This document shows positions 22,990 to 33,200 of a DNA stretch of 64,000 nucleotides, piece after piece. A program made the position numbers and the translations under genes. Every line of letters begins with the position of its first letter. Position 1 is the stretch's first letter. This DNA is from Budorcas taxicolor. Lineage: Eukaryota; Chordata; Mammalia; Artiodactyla; Bovidae. Under the pieces are notes generated by a model. It ran no database searches. It saw nothing but the letters and a program-made list of their open reading frames with translations, and was not told where the DNA came from. The stretch is from the NCBI RefSeq assembly GCF_023091745.1, contig NC_068925.1, positions 3,410,001 to 3,474,000 on the forward strand. Reading direction: 5' to 3'.

Positions 22990-23256
22990 ACCTTGGCCAT
23001 GGAACCCTATCATCAATAAAATTTTCAGCATCTGGTTGGACTGTATTAGTTGGGTCCCTTACTCTCAGTTGTGACCTTTGTGATCTTAATGTTTGTATTG
23101 GTCTTTGTCTGTTTAACCTTTTGGTCAGGTTTGTGTCTTCTAGGCTTCAAAAATTTCAAATAAGACTCAAGGTGGCTCAAGGACTTCAACCCATTCTATC
23201 AGAGGGTAATCCAGGTCCCTACAGGTCCCCGGAACAATCAGCAAGGGACTGCTACA
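22990..23256 (+). pseudogene. Endogenous retrovirus Env transmembrane tail, remnant
   Basis: A frame open at about 23120-23256 (VRFVSSRLQKFQ near its start) resembles the cytoplasmic end of a gammaretrovirus-like Env transmembrane subunit. Upstream, a Pro-Trp-like pre-membrane segment and hydrophobic region are present but broken by stops. Nothing upstream of this is recognisable as gag, pol or SU. The remnant is cut by BovB copy F, and LTR-like sequence follows, the order expected of a proviral 3' end. Non-functional. Confidence 0.55.
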
Positions 23257-23259
23257 CCT

Positions 23260-23455
23260 TTCAGTTCAGTTCAGTCGCTCAGTCGTGTCCGACTCTTTGC
23301 GACCCCATGAATTGCAGCACGCCAGGCCTCCCTGTCCATCACCAAGTCCCGGAGTTTACTCAGACTCACGTCCATCGAGTCCGTGATGCCATCTAGCCAT
23401 CTCATCCTGGGTCGTCCCCTTCTCCTCCTGCCCCCAATCCCTCCCAGCATCAGAA
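23260..23455 (-). mobile_element. BovB LINE 3' stub, copy F
   Basis: About 196 bases from the TTCAGTTCAGTTCAGTCGC tail to a truncation after CCCTCCCAGCATCAGA. Low divergence from copies B, N and E suggests a recent insertion. It separates the Env remnant from LTR-like sequence. Confidence 0.93.
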
Positions 23456-24140
23456 GCCAAGTTCCGTGGGTCTGTGGCCCCTGTCCATCAGGAGGAAGTT
23501 TCAAGATAAGAGACCTCAACCCCTTAACCCTCAAGAATAAGGGATGTAAAATCCCTCCGAGGAGAATGAGACAAGCTGGGACCTGACCCTGGGTCCCTTT
23601 CGCTGTAGTGCTCTCACCTGGACAAATGTCTCCTCCAGCAACAGAATGAGGATGTATAAGGGACTAAAAATAACTGCATACATGGGCGGTTGGGGCAAAT
23701 TATGAGCAACAAGATACAAAGAGACCAAAAATCCAACAGCCACTTCTGAGGTGTCAGGAGTAAAGGTAGTTTATTGCACATAATCCCTGAACACAGCACC
23801 ATTAATGGACCACACAGGCCACCCATACATCTCCCAAGCCACCCATACAGTCTGATCCCTAGACTCGTACCTACCCTCACCTCATTTAAGGGACCAGCTA
23901 GAGGTCCAGTGGTTGGGATTCCATGCTTCCCCCTGCAAGGGCACAGGTTCAGTTCCTGGTTGGGGAGCTAACATCCCACGTGCCACATGGCTCGGACAAA
24001 AAAAAGAAAGACCAGCTTGCCCCACCCCACTATGGAATAAGCAAGGGAAGCTATTACTTAGTTCTCTCATGAGTCCCAATAAAGTCTTGCCTCACTTTCT
24101 TTTTGGGCCTGTTATCAATTTCGGTTGATTCGAGTCCTAG
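23456..24140 (+). mobile_element. Retroviral LTR-like sequence (ERV 3' end)
   Basis: Follows the Env remnant. It contains a polyadenylation-type signal CCAATAAAGTCTTGCCTC at 24076-24093 and a GT/T-rich stretch after it, typical of the R/U5 part of an LTR. Exact ends (TG...CA) are not established. A CHR SINE is inserted at 23900-24009. Confidence 0.5.
23900..24009 (+). mobile_element. CHR-type SINE inside the LTR
   Basis: Carries AGGTCCAGTGGTTGGGATTC and the B box GGTTCAGTTCCTGG, with an A-rich end. Flanked by GACCAGCT at 23892-23899 and 24010-24017, an 8-base target-site duplication. Confidence 0.85.
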
Positions 24141-24189
24141 AACCTAAGTAGATAACACTGAGAAGAAACATAATTCTGTTTACTCTTTT

Positions 24190-24550
24190 TAAAAAATTGA
24201 GGTATACACTCTGCAGGGAACATTGATAATAGAGGATGCTATGCATGTGTGTGGCAGGGATTATATGGGAAGTTTCTGTATTGTTGTTATTGTTTTAGTC
24301 ATCAAGTTGTGTCCGACTCGGTGACCCCGTGGACTGTTGCCCACCAGGCTCCTCTGTCCATGGGATTTGCCAGGGAAGAACACTTGAGTGGGTTGCCATT
24401 TCCTTTTCCAGGGGATCTTCCCAACCCCTGTCTCTTGCACTGGCAGGTAAATTCTTTACCTCTGAGGCACCAAGGAGGCCGCAAATTTCTGTATATTCCC
24501 CTCAAATTTGTTGTGAACCTAAAACTAGAAGAGTAAAGTCTTAAAAATAT
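24190..24550 (+). mobile_element. L1 3' end, split by a SINE
   Basis: The phrase GTTGTGAACCTAAAACTAG and GTAAAGTCTTAAAAAT near 24510-24548 match a mammalian L1 3' terminus. The upstream part lies before the SINE at 24282-24482. Confidence 0.6.
24282..24482 (-). mobile_element. Bov-tA SINE, antisense
   Basis: BovA body at left (GTTGTGTCCGACTCGGTGAC), complement of the tRNA-like head at right (CTGAGGCACCAAGGAGG). Flanked by AAGTTTCTGTATT (24269-24281) and AAATTTCTGTATA (24483-24495), a near-perfect target-site duplication. Confidence 0.88.
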
Positions 24551-25060
24551 TGAGGTACAGTTGATGGAGGAGACTCTTGAGAGTCCCTTGGACAGCAAAG
24601 AGATCAAACTAATAAATCTTAAGGGACATCAACCTTGAATATTCATTGGAAGGACTGATCCTGAAGCTGAAAATCCAGTATTTTGGTCATCTGATGTGAA
24701 CAGCTGACTCACTGGAAAAGTCCCTGATGCTGGGAAAGATTGAGGGCAGAAGGAAAAGAGGGTGTCAGAGGATGAGACGGCTGGATGGCGTCACCGATGC
24801 AATGGACATGAACTTGGGCAAACTTCTGGAGATAATAAGGGACAGAGAGGCCTGGCATGCTGCAGTCCATGGGGTTGCAGAGTCGGGCACAACTGGCTGA
24901 CTGAACAACAACAACAGCAAAAACAACAACAACATAGTTGACGTGCAATATTATGTGAGTTTTCAGGTATACAACATAGTAATTCACAGTTTTTAAAGGC
25001 AATAATCCATCTATAGTTTTTATAAAATGTTGGCTATATTCCTTGTGTTGTACAATACAT
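24551..25060 (-). mobile_element. Artiodactyl L1 3' UTR, antisense, split by BovB
   Basis: TTGAGGTACAGTTGAT before BovB copy H and GTGAGTTTTCAGGTATACAA after it are the complement of L1 3' UTR sequence. The element reads through when H is removed. Confidence 0.65.
24565..24931 (+). mobile_element. BovB LINE 3' fragment, copy H
   Basis: Starts in GGAGACTCTTGAGAGTCCC and ends with an ACAACAACAACAGC tail in place of the (CTGAA)n tail of younger copies. Carries the AATATTCATTGGAAGG variant of the older subfamily. The flanks CAGTTGA and TAGTTGAC are a likely short duplication. Confidence 0.92.
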
Positions 25061-25328
25061 TCTTAAAGCTTTAACTTTATTTACTCTTGTTTTCTCTGTC
25101 TTTATTCCTGACCCTGTGTTTTTATTTTTGTTTCTGGTTCTTGGCTAAACTTGGTTCTGGTTCTGATTTGCACATATTTGATAAGCTATTCTCAATAGCA
25201 ACAATTGTGGGTCTGATTTTCTAGCCTGAATATTTGGTTACATTAGCGTGATAGGAGATTATACACTGTTAGCTAATGATCACAGAATATGGTTTGTTAT
25301 ACTTTTCTGTTTTGAATGCTTTCCTATT

Positions 25329-25456
25329 AGAAGGCAATGGCAGCCCACTCCAGTGTTCCTGCCTGGAAAATCCCATGGACGGAGGAGCCTGGTAGGCTGC
25401 CATCTATGGGGTCTCACAGAGTCCCACACAACTGATGCAACTTAGCAGCAGCAGCA
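25329..25456 (+). mobile_element. BOV-A2-type SINE, deleted to one monomer
   Basis: Starts AGAAGGCAATGGCAGCCCAC like the first BovA unit and ends CTTAGCAGCAGCAGC like the second, so the middle of the usual dimer is missing. Confidence 0.8.
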
Positions 25457-25574
25457 TTGGTGACTTCACATTGATTAGGAAGACATTTTGTGTACGATGG
25501 AAAGGTAAATATTCATTTGAGATCAGCACTGTTGAGATTTTGTGTATTGTATTTACTTTGACCCATAGCTGCCA

Positions 25575-25781
25575 TTGGTCTTCCCTGGTGGTTCAGACAG
25601 TAAAGAATATGCCTGCTTTGCTGGAGACCTAGGTTCAATCCCTGTGTCAGGAAGATTGCCCTGGAGAAGGGAATGGCTATCCACTCCAGTATTCTTGCCT
25701 AGAAAATTTTATGGACAGAGGGGCCTGATGGGCCACAGTCCACGGGGTCACAAAGAGTCAGACACGACTGAATGACTAACA
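25575..25781 (+). mobile_element. Bov-tA SINE
   Basis: Head GGTCTTCCCTGGTGGTTCAG, B box GGTTCAATCCC, BovA body ending AGACACGACTGAATGACTAA. Flanked by ATAGCTGCC and ATAGCTGTC. Confidence 0.92.
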
Positions 25782-25789
25782 ATAGCTGT

Positions 25790-26374
25790 CTTCATAGAAC
25801 TAAAGCTGTAAGCTATCTATGGGTCTCTGCGTCTATATGAGAAAATTCTTTACCTCTATATGAATTTGTAACATTTTCTTATCTCTGCATATATTAATAA
25901 ATTACATGCTTCCTTGACACAACACAAAGCCACCACACCTAGTTATTCCTTTTTATCTTGTGACCTCTTTAATGTTTTTAAAAAGGTTATGTATGTTGAT
26001 GTGTACTTGAATATGTTTGTGTATATGTCTCCAGTATTTTGAATTGTTTACAATGAAAGAGGATGAAATTGCCTAATAAAATACAGGATACCAGTTTCAT
26101 TTGGAATTCATAAAAACAATTTTTTGTATGAATATGTCTAAAATTCAAATGTAATTGGCATCTTGTTCTGTCACGTGTAAAGTCCAGCCTCCCTGCTGGG
26201 AGGTACAGTCAATCCAAGTAACCTAGACCATTGTTATTAGAAACAAATATATATATACATATATTTTTCAAATTCTCAGTCTTTGGGTAGAAATTTTAGA
26301 CATTTAAATTTATGATTTTCAAAGAGATCATTCTTATTTGTTTTTATATTTTTTTAAAATATATATATATATTT
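25790..26374. other. AT-rich DNA with an unnamed ancient repeat
   Basis: The stretch 26065-26175 (CCTAATAAAATACAGGATAC and following) resembles an old mammalian interspersed repeat I cannot name. TA-rich tracts lie at 26247-26270 and 26355-26372. No coding frame. Confidence 0.35.
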
Positions 26375-26546
26375 GTTTGTTTGACTGTGGGAGTCTTAGC
26401 AGAATGTGGGCTCTTCAGTTCTCACTGCTGCATATAGAATCTTTTAGTTCTGGCATGTGGGACCTAGCTCCCTGGCTAGGGAGTGAACCATCGTCCCCTG
26501 CGTTGGGAGCATAGAGTCTTAGCCATGGGGCCACCGAGGAAGTTCC
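26375..26546 (-). mobile_element. CHR-type SINE, antisense
   Basis: GGGACCTAGCTCCCTGGCTA, GGGAGTGAACCATC and the terminal CCACCGAGGAAGTTCC are the complement of a tRNA-derived CHR SINE. Confidence 0.7.
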
Positions 26547-26814
26547 AGTTTTTAAAGAGAGTATCTCTAGCTTTTATCTATTAAGTAGAATATTGGCTCA
26601 TGATTTGAAATACACTTTTTAAAATTAAGAACTGTGTAAAAAAGGATTATCCTTATCGAACAGATGTCTGGCCTTTGCACTTCAATCCTGGGAAGCTGAT
26701 CTCTAGCTCCTGACTGATAAGAATATCCTGCCTTATAGAAGTGTTTTTGTTTGTTGGGGGCTTTGACCACCAAATAGTTTAACAATGTGATTTATGGTAT
26801 GGGCTTTAGGCCAC

Positions 26815-27230
26815 ACAATTAGTTCCAACTTCCAGGGTAACTAATGCTAGCATAATCTTGGAAGGGACGGACAATAAAGCCATATGGGCAGTAAGTGATT
26901 CAGCCCTAATAACATTCTAGACACCAAGGTCTCAGGTGAGCCTTTCTGGTTGGCAGTACTCCATACATGTCACACAGTGTGACTAGAAGAAGAGGATACC
27001 ATACATGACTCCATGGGGAAAGGATGGCTGGGAACTGCATTTGGACCCTCCTTGGGCTCTGCCCATCTCTTCCCATATCTGATTCTGGTTTGTATTCTTT
27101 CTTTGTAATAAACTGTAGCTGTGAGTATAAAAGCTTTAGGTGGGTTCTGGGTCCTTCTAGAAAATTATCAAACTGGAGGATGGCTTTTGGACCCCCTCAA
27201 ATTAATTAGTGAGTTAGTGAAGCTTGTCTT
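26815..27230 (+). mobile_element. Ancient LTR-like repeat, possible
   Basis: Ends with GTAATAAACTGTAGCTGTGA and a GTCCTTCTAGAAAATTATCA-type segment that I associate with an old mammalian LTR or MER repeat. The family name is not established. A short open frame at 27024-27209 is not supported as coding. Confidence 0.4.
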
Positions 27231-27769
27231 GTGAGCTCTTGTCCCTGAAACTTTACAGTTTTGTTAACTCTGGGTTGATACATCTATACTGTTAATGAGA
27301 ATGTTGTTGAATTTTAGTTTGCCTTCTTTTCAAAATTCTATTGAAATGATCAGTAAGTTTACCTTATCTGATATAGCTTTTAAAATATTAATCTGTCATC
27401 AGAGGTGGGTCCAAGCTTTGTGAAAGCTGACATATTTACCCCTCATTTTATCTTTCAAGCACTTTCTTGCTTTTGGCACTAAAAGTTGCTTCAGCATTAT
27501 CTTGTGTCTTCCCTACCCCAGCCCTGAAATCCCATTTGTTCAAGGAACACTGGTTCATTGCACGGGAGAATGGTGTTCAGAAACCAAGATCTGGGCTCAG
27601 GTGTGCTCATTGCCACTGGGATGTCACTGCTTCTTGACTGTTTCAACAATCATAGCCCCACAGAATTGCTTTATATAAATTTATATTTATATAGAGTTAT
27701 ATAAATATAAATTTAAGTTAAAATGTAAATATATTTATACAGATGTAAATTTATACAAATGTAAATTTA
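27231..27769. other. Unassigned, with AT-rich tract
   Basis: No gene or repeat family recognised. 27672-27765 is a tract of repeated TATAAATTTA/TGTAAAT-like units, low complexity. Confidence 0.4.
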
Positions 27770-27985
27770 CAGTGGCTCAGCAATTACGAATCTGCCTGCA
27801 ATGCAGGAGCTGCAGGAGACACAGATTTAATCCCTGGGTCAGAAAGATCCCCTGGAGAAGGGCATAGCAACCCACTCCTGTATTCTTGCCTGGAGAATCC
27901 CACAGGCAGAGGAGCCTGGTGGGCTACAGTCCATGGGGTTGCAAAGAGTTGGACACGACTGAAGTGACTCAGCATGCACACACAC
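27770..27985 (+). mobile_element. Bov-tA SINE
   Basis: Head CAGTGGCTCAGCAATTACG (first bases lost), body GGAGAATCCCACAGGCAGAG, end TGACTCAGCATGCACACACA. Confidence 0.9.
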
Positions 27986-28004
27986 ATATATACAGATGTT
28001 TATT

Positions 28005-28420
28005 TGATTATTTTTAATAAACTTTTAATTTTGGAATAAGCTTAGATTTAAAGAAAAGTTGCAAAGATAGTACTGAGAATTCCTACATGGCTTTTGCCCA
28101 ATTTTCCCTAGTGCTTACATATTAGGTATATTTGTCAAAACTAAGGAATTTACTTTGGTACATTATTATTGATTAAACTTTTAATTTTATTTGAATTTCA
28201 CCAGTTTTCCCACCAATGCCCCGTTTTTTGTTGTTGTGGAATCTACTGCGGGATAGCATTACATTTAGTTGTCCTGTCTTCTTATTCTTTTCTGGCATAA
28301 TTATTTTTTTAATTCACAGACAATTCCTTCATTTAATACTCAAATAAATTGCCTCTTTGTTTCATTTTAGAGGCTCAAAGGCATTCCGTGACTTTTCCTG
28401 GTTCATATTGCTATGGAGTT
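28005..28420 (-). mobile_element. Old L1 3'-region fragment, antisense
   Basis: AAAGAAAAGTTGCAAAGATA, GTCAAAACTAAGGAATTTAC and the CACCAGTTTTCCCACCAATG block are the complement of an old L1 3' region. Confidence 0.6.
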
Positions 28421-29090
28421 GCTCAGCAGGGACTTACCTGGCTTTATCTGATTGCAAAGACTGTGCGTTCTCTAACCACTCTACATGCTACCTCGTGAGC
28501 TGTGTATGAAAACCCCAAACAAGCACAGAATGAAGGAACTAAGGGACTACCCTGAGTCTAAGTTAGAACAAGCGCCACCCAGGAGTCAATGACTTCCACA
28601 TTCACCTCTCTGGCCCACATGTCCACTGCGCTCTAGAGCATAGGTGGAGATTGGCCCCATTGGCCAAATTTAACTATTTGGCGATCTCTTGGATGGCCTA
28701 TGAGATCTCGACTCAACACATCTGAAACAAGATTCGTGGCCTTCCTTCTCAAAGCTGGTCTTCTGGTTCCTTCTTTCCCAAACCTGGTTTCTGATGATAT
28801 AAATGTGGAGTGGGGGCCCTAAGCAGTCATGGGAACACGAAGGCGTGGAAAACATTCACATGAATAGGAGTAATTCTAGGACAGAGAGAGGATATAGACT
28901 TCTTCTATATCTATCTTTCCTTCTATGGAAGGAAAGAATCAGGGATCTCTAAGCAACAGTGAAATGGGTAAGACAGTTGATGAGTGGCTGAAGTATGCTC
29001 AAAGGGTGAGGGTGAGGTGCCAGAGGGTCTATTCTCAAATTCCTTAACTGCCCCAAATTCCTTCTTGCCTTTGGTTTCTGTGAGATCACC
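28421..29090. other. Unassigned, no gene seen
   Basis: Mixed-composition sequence without a convincing coding frame. A 61-codon minus frame at 28670-28855 has no recognisable features. This is one of the more unique-looking parts of the window. Confidence 0.4.
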
Positions 29091-29100
29091 TGACTTTACT

Positions 29101-29376
29101 GCTGCTGCTGCTGCTAAGTCGCTTTAGTCGTGTCCGACTCTGTGCGACCCCATAGACGGCAGCCCACCAGGCTCCCCCGTCCCTGGGATTCTTTAGGCAA
29201 GAACACTGGAGTGAGTTGCCATTTCCCTCTCCAATGCATGAAAGTGAAAAGTGAAAGTGAATTCACTCAGTTGTGTCCGACTCTTAGCGACCCCATGGAC
29301 TGCAGCCTACCAGGCTCCTCCATCCATGGGATTTTCCAGGCAAGAGTCCTGGAGTGGGGTGCCATCGCCTTCTCCA
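29101..29376 (-). mobile_element. BOV-A2 SINE dimer, antisense
   Basis: Two BovA units: a (CTG)n start at 29101 with GTCGTGTCCGACTCTGTGCG, then a second GTTGTGTCCGACTCTTAGCG unit, joined by a GAAAGTGAAAAGTGAAAG linker. Flanked by TGACTTTACT (29091-29100 and 29377-29386), a 10-base duplication. No tRNA head, as usual for BOV-A2. Confidence 0.93.
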
Positions 29377-29386
29377 TGACTTTACT

Positions 29387-29857
29387 AAGTTCCTGCTATT
29401 TCCGAGCACAAGTAACCATGGCTCACTTGCTATAAATCCCCACTACTTAGAGATTAATGGAGTGTGCTAACCCTCTCCTTTCTGACTATCCAAATGACCC
29501 AACTGGAACCTTACACAGTTGTAAAAGTGTGGCACATTGTTACCTTCTCAAGAGGCATACAAGGAGGGTCTTAATTCAGGGTTTCCCTAGTTTTCATAGG
29601 ATCCCACAGTTTCTCCTGCTCCCCTTGCTGCTGCTCTGGGTGGTGAAGTGGAAACAGTCAGGTGCACTTGAACTCCAGTGCTCTTTCTGTGGTTTACATT
29701 GGAGTTTTTTTTTTTTTTTAATGATGTAGTAAAGCAACGAAATTATTTCTTCTTTGAGAAAATAATAGAAAGTTATTCAAGGAGATATTATTTTTTATGT
29801 ATGGCAGTGTTATTAACAACACAGATTCTACAGTCAAATCCTAGCTCTACCAGATAA
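29387..29857. other. Unassigned, with possible MIR piece
   Basis: No gene seen. The end (about 29812-29855, CAGTCAAATCCTAGCTCTAC) resembles a MIR SINE core in the + direction. A T-run is at 29707-29719. Confidence 0.4.
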
Positions 29858-30149
29858 ATCAGGGAATGACCAAGATAGTGGAGTAGAAAGACCTTGAGCT
29901 CACCTCCTCCCAGGGGCAACTATTTATACCAAAATTATAACTATTTACACAACACCTATTGATGAGAAAGACCAGAACACTAGCAGAAAACATTCTACAA
30001 CTCGAGATGTAAAGAAGGAAGCACAATGAGACAGCCAGGAGGGGTGGCAATGCGGTACAGTAAGTACCCATACCCCTATGCCAATGACTCGCAAATGGGA
30101 GGAGAAGTGCAATTACAGAGACTCTCCCCAAAGAGTGAGGAGTCTGAGC

Positions 30150-30620
30150 TCCACATCAGGCCTCACCCAACGGTGAGCAGGCATCAGCTGTAGGACCTTT
30201 TGGGCCCCAGCCCTGTTGGCTAGTCAGCAGACATCAGCCCTAGGACCAACTCAGTCCAGCAGCCTGCCATGTCAGGACCCACCAACAGTGGGTCCACCAA
30301 CCCACCAACAGTCCAGCACCAACTTTGGAACATGTTAGACCCTTCAACCAGCCACCTCAGAATCCATCCCCAATAGCCAACAGCTGACACCAGCTTTGGG
30401 ACAAACTGGACCTTGCAACCAATCAGGAACCAGCATTGCCTACAGTCAGGTCAGCGTTGGATCCAGGACACCCAGTCCTGCAACTACTCACCACAGAACC
30501 TGGCTCTGCACACCAGTGGGTTAACACTAGCCCTGGAAACCACTTCCCCCACCCATGGCTCTTCAGCCAGCCTCCTCATGACCTGGTCCTGCCCACCAGT
30601 GGCTGGAAGGTTCCACATAA
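30150..30620 (+). repeat. Degenerate tandem units in the L1 5' UTR
   Basis: The core CAGC-TTGGGAC/CAGCCCTAGGACC recurs near 30185, 30235, 30312, 30388, 30463 and 30525, giving irregular units of about 50-80 bases. The tract is GC-rich relative to its surroundings. L1 5' UTRs with repeated monomers act as internal RNA polymerase II promoters in some mammals; that this tract had such a role is inference. Confidence 0.5.
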
Positions 30621-31241
30621 GGTAGGGACTGGTAATTTTGGGCCAGGGACCAGTCACACATGCCAGGCTTGCCACAGTAGTCAGCCTGTTACACAGAAGG
30701 ACTCATGCAGCCCAGATAGAGGGTGCCCATATAACTTAATGACCAGAAGGGAGAACACTACTGGAACCTATAGGATGTCTCCTAAAAAGGCCACTTCTTC
30801 AAAGTCAGGAAGCATAACAAACCTACCAAATACACAGATATGAAACTAGCAAATTAGGCAAAAGGAGGCAACAGAAGAGTATGTTCCAAACCAAGGGACA
30901 AGGTAAAACCCAGGAAGAACTAAGTAAAGTGGAGGTAGGCAATCTACCCAATAAAGAGTTCAGGGTAATGACTGTAATGATGCTCAAATAATTTCAGAGA
31001 GATTGGAGGAACTAAGTGAGAAGTTAGGAGTTTTAAACAGAGTTAGATAATGTAAAGAAGAACCAAACGGAAATGAGGAGTATAGTAACTAAAATAAAAC
31101 TACACTAGAGGGAATCAGCAGTAGATTGGATGCTACAGAGGAACAGTTCAGCTAGCTGGAAAACAGAGTAGTGGAAATCACTGGAAACAGAAAGAAAAAA
31201 AAAGTGAGGACAGTAGGGGATATATATACATATATATATAT

Positions 31242-31460
31242 AGCCTCCCAGGTGGCACTAGTGGTAAAGAATCTGCCTGCCAATGCAGGAGACGTAAGAA
31301 ACATGGCTTTAATCCTTGGGTTGGGAAGATCCCCTGGAGGAGGGTAGGGCAACCCACCTCAGTATTCTTGCCTGGAGAGTCCCATGGACAGAGGTGCCAG
31401 GCAGGCTACGGTCCACAGGGTCACAAAGAGTCAGACATGACTGGAGAGACTTAGCATGCA
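31242..31460 (+). mobile_element. Bov-tA SINE (left arm of inverted pair)
   Basis: Head GCCTCCCAGGTGGCACTAGT, B box GGCTTTAATCCTTGG, BovA body, end GACTTAGCATGCACATACA. Confidence 0.92.
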
Positions 31461-31477
31461 CATACATACATATACAT

Positions 31478-31664
31478 CGTGTCCGACTCTTTGCGACCCC
31501 GTGGACTGTAGCTTACCAAGCTCCTCTGTCCATGGGATTTTCTAGGCAATAGTGCTGGAGCAGATTGCCATTTCCTTCTCCAGAGGATCTTCCCGACCCA
31601 GGGGTCGAACCCGTGTCTCCTGCATTGTAGACAGACGCTTTACCGTCTGAGCCACCAGGGAAGT

Positions 31665-31665
<1 letters not shown>
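31478..31665 (-). mobile_element. Bov-tA SINE (right arm of inverted pair)
   Basis: Body starts CGTGTCCGACTCTTTGCGAC and the complement of the head ends GAGCCACCAGGGAAGTC. Only about 17 bases separate it from the opposite-strand SINE at 31242-31460. Confidence 0.93.

Positions 31666-31708
<43 letters not shown>
31666..31708. repeat. (CA)n microsatellite, about 20 units
   Basis: Uninterrupted CA dinucleotides directly after the antisense Bov-tA head. It is long enough to be polymorphic. Confidence 0.97.
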
Positions 31709-31714
<6 letters not shown>

Positions 31715-31801
31715 GTTATGACTGATTTATAACGTTATATGGCAGAAACCAATACAACATTATAAAGCAATTATCTTCCAATTAAAAAAATTTTTTTCAA
31801 A
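31709..31801 (+). mobile_element. Young artiodactyl L1 3'-end stub
   Basis: ATGGCAGAAACCAATACAAC and GCAATTATCTTCCAATTAAA match the 3' end of the recent ruminant L1. Only the last 90 bases are present. Confidence 0.7.
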
Positions 31802-32854
31802 GAAATGACAATTTGAGACTTTTGTAGTAACACTCACATTAAAGTGGTCACAAAAGAAGAGAGAGAGAAAGGAGAAGAGAACATATTTGAGGACATAATA
31901 GCTGAAAATTTTCCTAATCTGGGAAAAGAAACAGACATCCACATCCAGGAAGTACAGACAGTTACAAACAGAATCAACCCAAAGATAGCCACATCAAAAT
32001 ACATAGTAATTAAAATAGCAAAAATTAAAGATAAAGAGAATATTAAAAGCAGCAAGGGAAAATCAACAGGTTACATACAAGGGAACTTCATTAAGGCTAT
32101 CAGCTGACTTGCAGAAATTCTGCAGGCCAGAAGGGAGTGGCATGATATATTTAAAGGGATAAACAGGGAAAACCTGCAATCCAAGAATACTCTACCTGGC
32201 AAGACTTTCATTCAGATTTGATGGGAAGATCAAAAGTTTTACAGACAAGCAAAAACTAGAAGAGAGCAGCACCAACAAACCAACTTTACAAGAAGTGTTA
32301 AAGAAACTTTTCTAACTAAGAAAGAAAAGATCACAAATAGAAACATAAAATTATGAATAAAAAAATCTCATTGGTAAAGTCAAATAGATAGTAAATGTAG
32401 TAAGCCAACTATGCATAAAGGTAAAGGACAGACAAGTAATAAAATGTTAACAGACAAGTAATAAAATTACCTATATCCATGACAAATAGCTAAGGAATAC
32501 ACACACACACACAAAAGATGTAAAATGTGATATCAAAAATAGCAAACATGGGGAGAGGGAGTAAAAATGTAGGATTGGAAAATGCGTTTGAACATAAGAG
32601 ATGAACAGCTGAAAATAATCATGTATGTATATATAGATTTCTATACATAAACTTCATGCTAACACAAACCAAAAAGCTTTAATAGATACATACACACACA
32701 AAAAAGAGAAAGGAATCCAAACATAACACTGTGGCTAGCCATCAAACCACAAGAGAAGAGAGTGAAAAAAAGAAAGGAGTAAAAAAATAACTACGAAAAC
32801 AACCCCAACAGTTATTATAATGGCAATAAGTAAATAACTATCAATAATTTATCA

Positions 32855-32929
32855 TTTTTATTTTTTAATTTTTTATTGGAGTATAAGTGCTTTACAATGT
32901 TGTACTGGTCTCTACTGCAGTGAATCAGC

Positions 32930-32967
<38 letters not shown>

Positions 32968-33200
32968 TTTTTGAATTTCCTTCCCATTTAGGTCACCACA
33001 GAGAATTGAGTAAATTTCCTTTTGTAATACAGTAGGTGCTCATTAGTTATCTATTTTCTACATAGTATCAATAGTGTATATATGTCAATCTCAGTGTCTC
33101 AATTTATCCCTCCCCTCTTTGCCCTCCTTGGTATCCATACATCTGTTCTCTACATCGGTGTCTCTGTTTCTGCTTTGTGAAAAAGATCGTTTATACCAAG
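32855..33200 (-). mobile_element. Artiodactyl L1 3' UTR, antisense
   Basis: TTTTTATTGGAGTATAAGTG at the left, then CAGTAGGTGCTCATTAGTTA and GTATATATGTCAATCTCAGT, all complement of ruminant L1 3' UTR. Contains a (TA)n run at 32935-32960. It is inserted in the long sense L1. Confidence 0.75.
32935..32960. repeat. (TA)n microsatellite, 13 units
   Basis: Perfect TA dinucleotides within the antisense L1 3' UTR. Confidence 0.95.

Noticed and set aside
27784..27987. Minus-strand frame beginning MCVCMLSHFSRVQLFATPWT
   Set aside because: The antisense translation of a Bov-tA SINE, recurring at 24302, 48315 and 60855.
30436..30843. A 135-codon open frame in GC-rich sequence
   Set aside because: It lies in the L1 5' UTR repeat tract, before ORF1, and has no domain or codon signal.
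31666..31708. Possible CRISPR-like or satellite array
   Set aside because: A plain CA dinucleotide microsatellite; no spacers or longer repeat unit.
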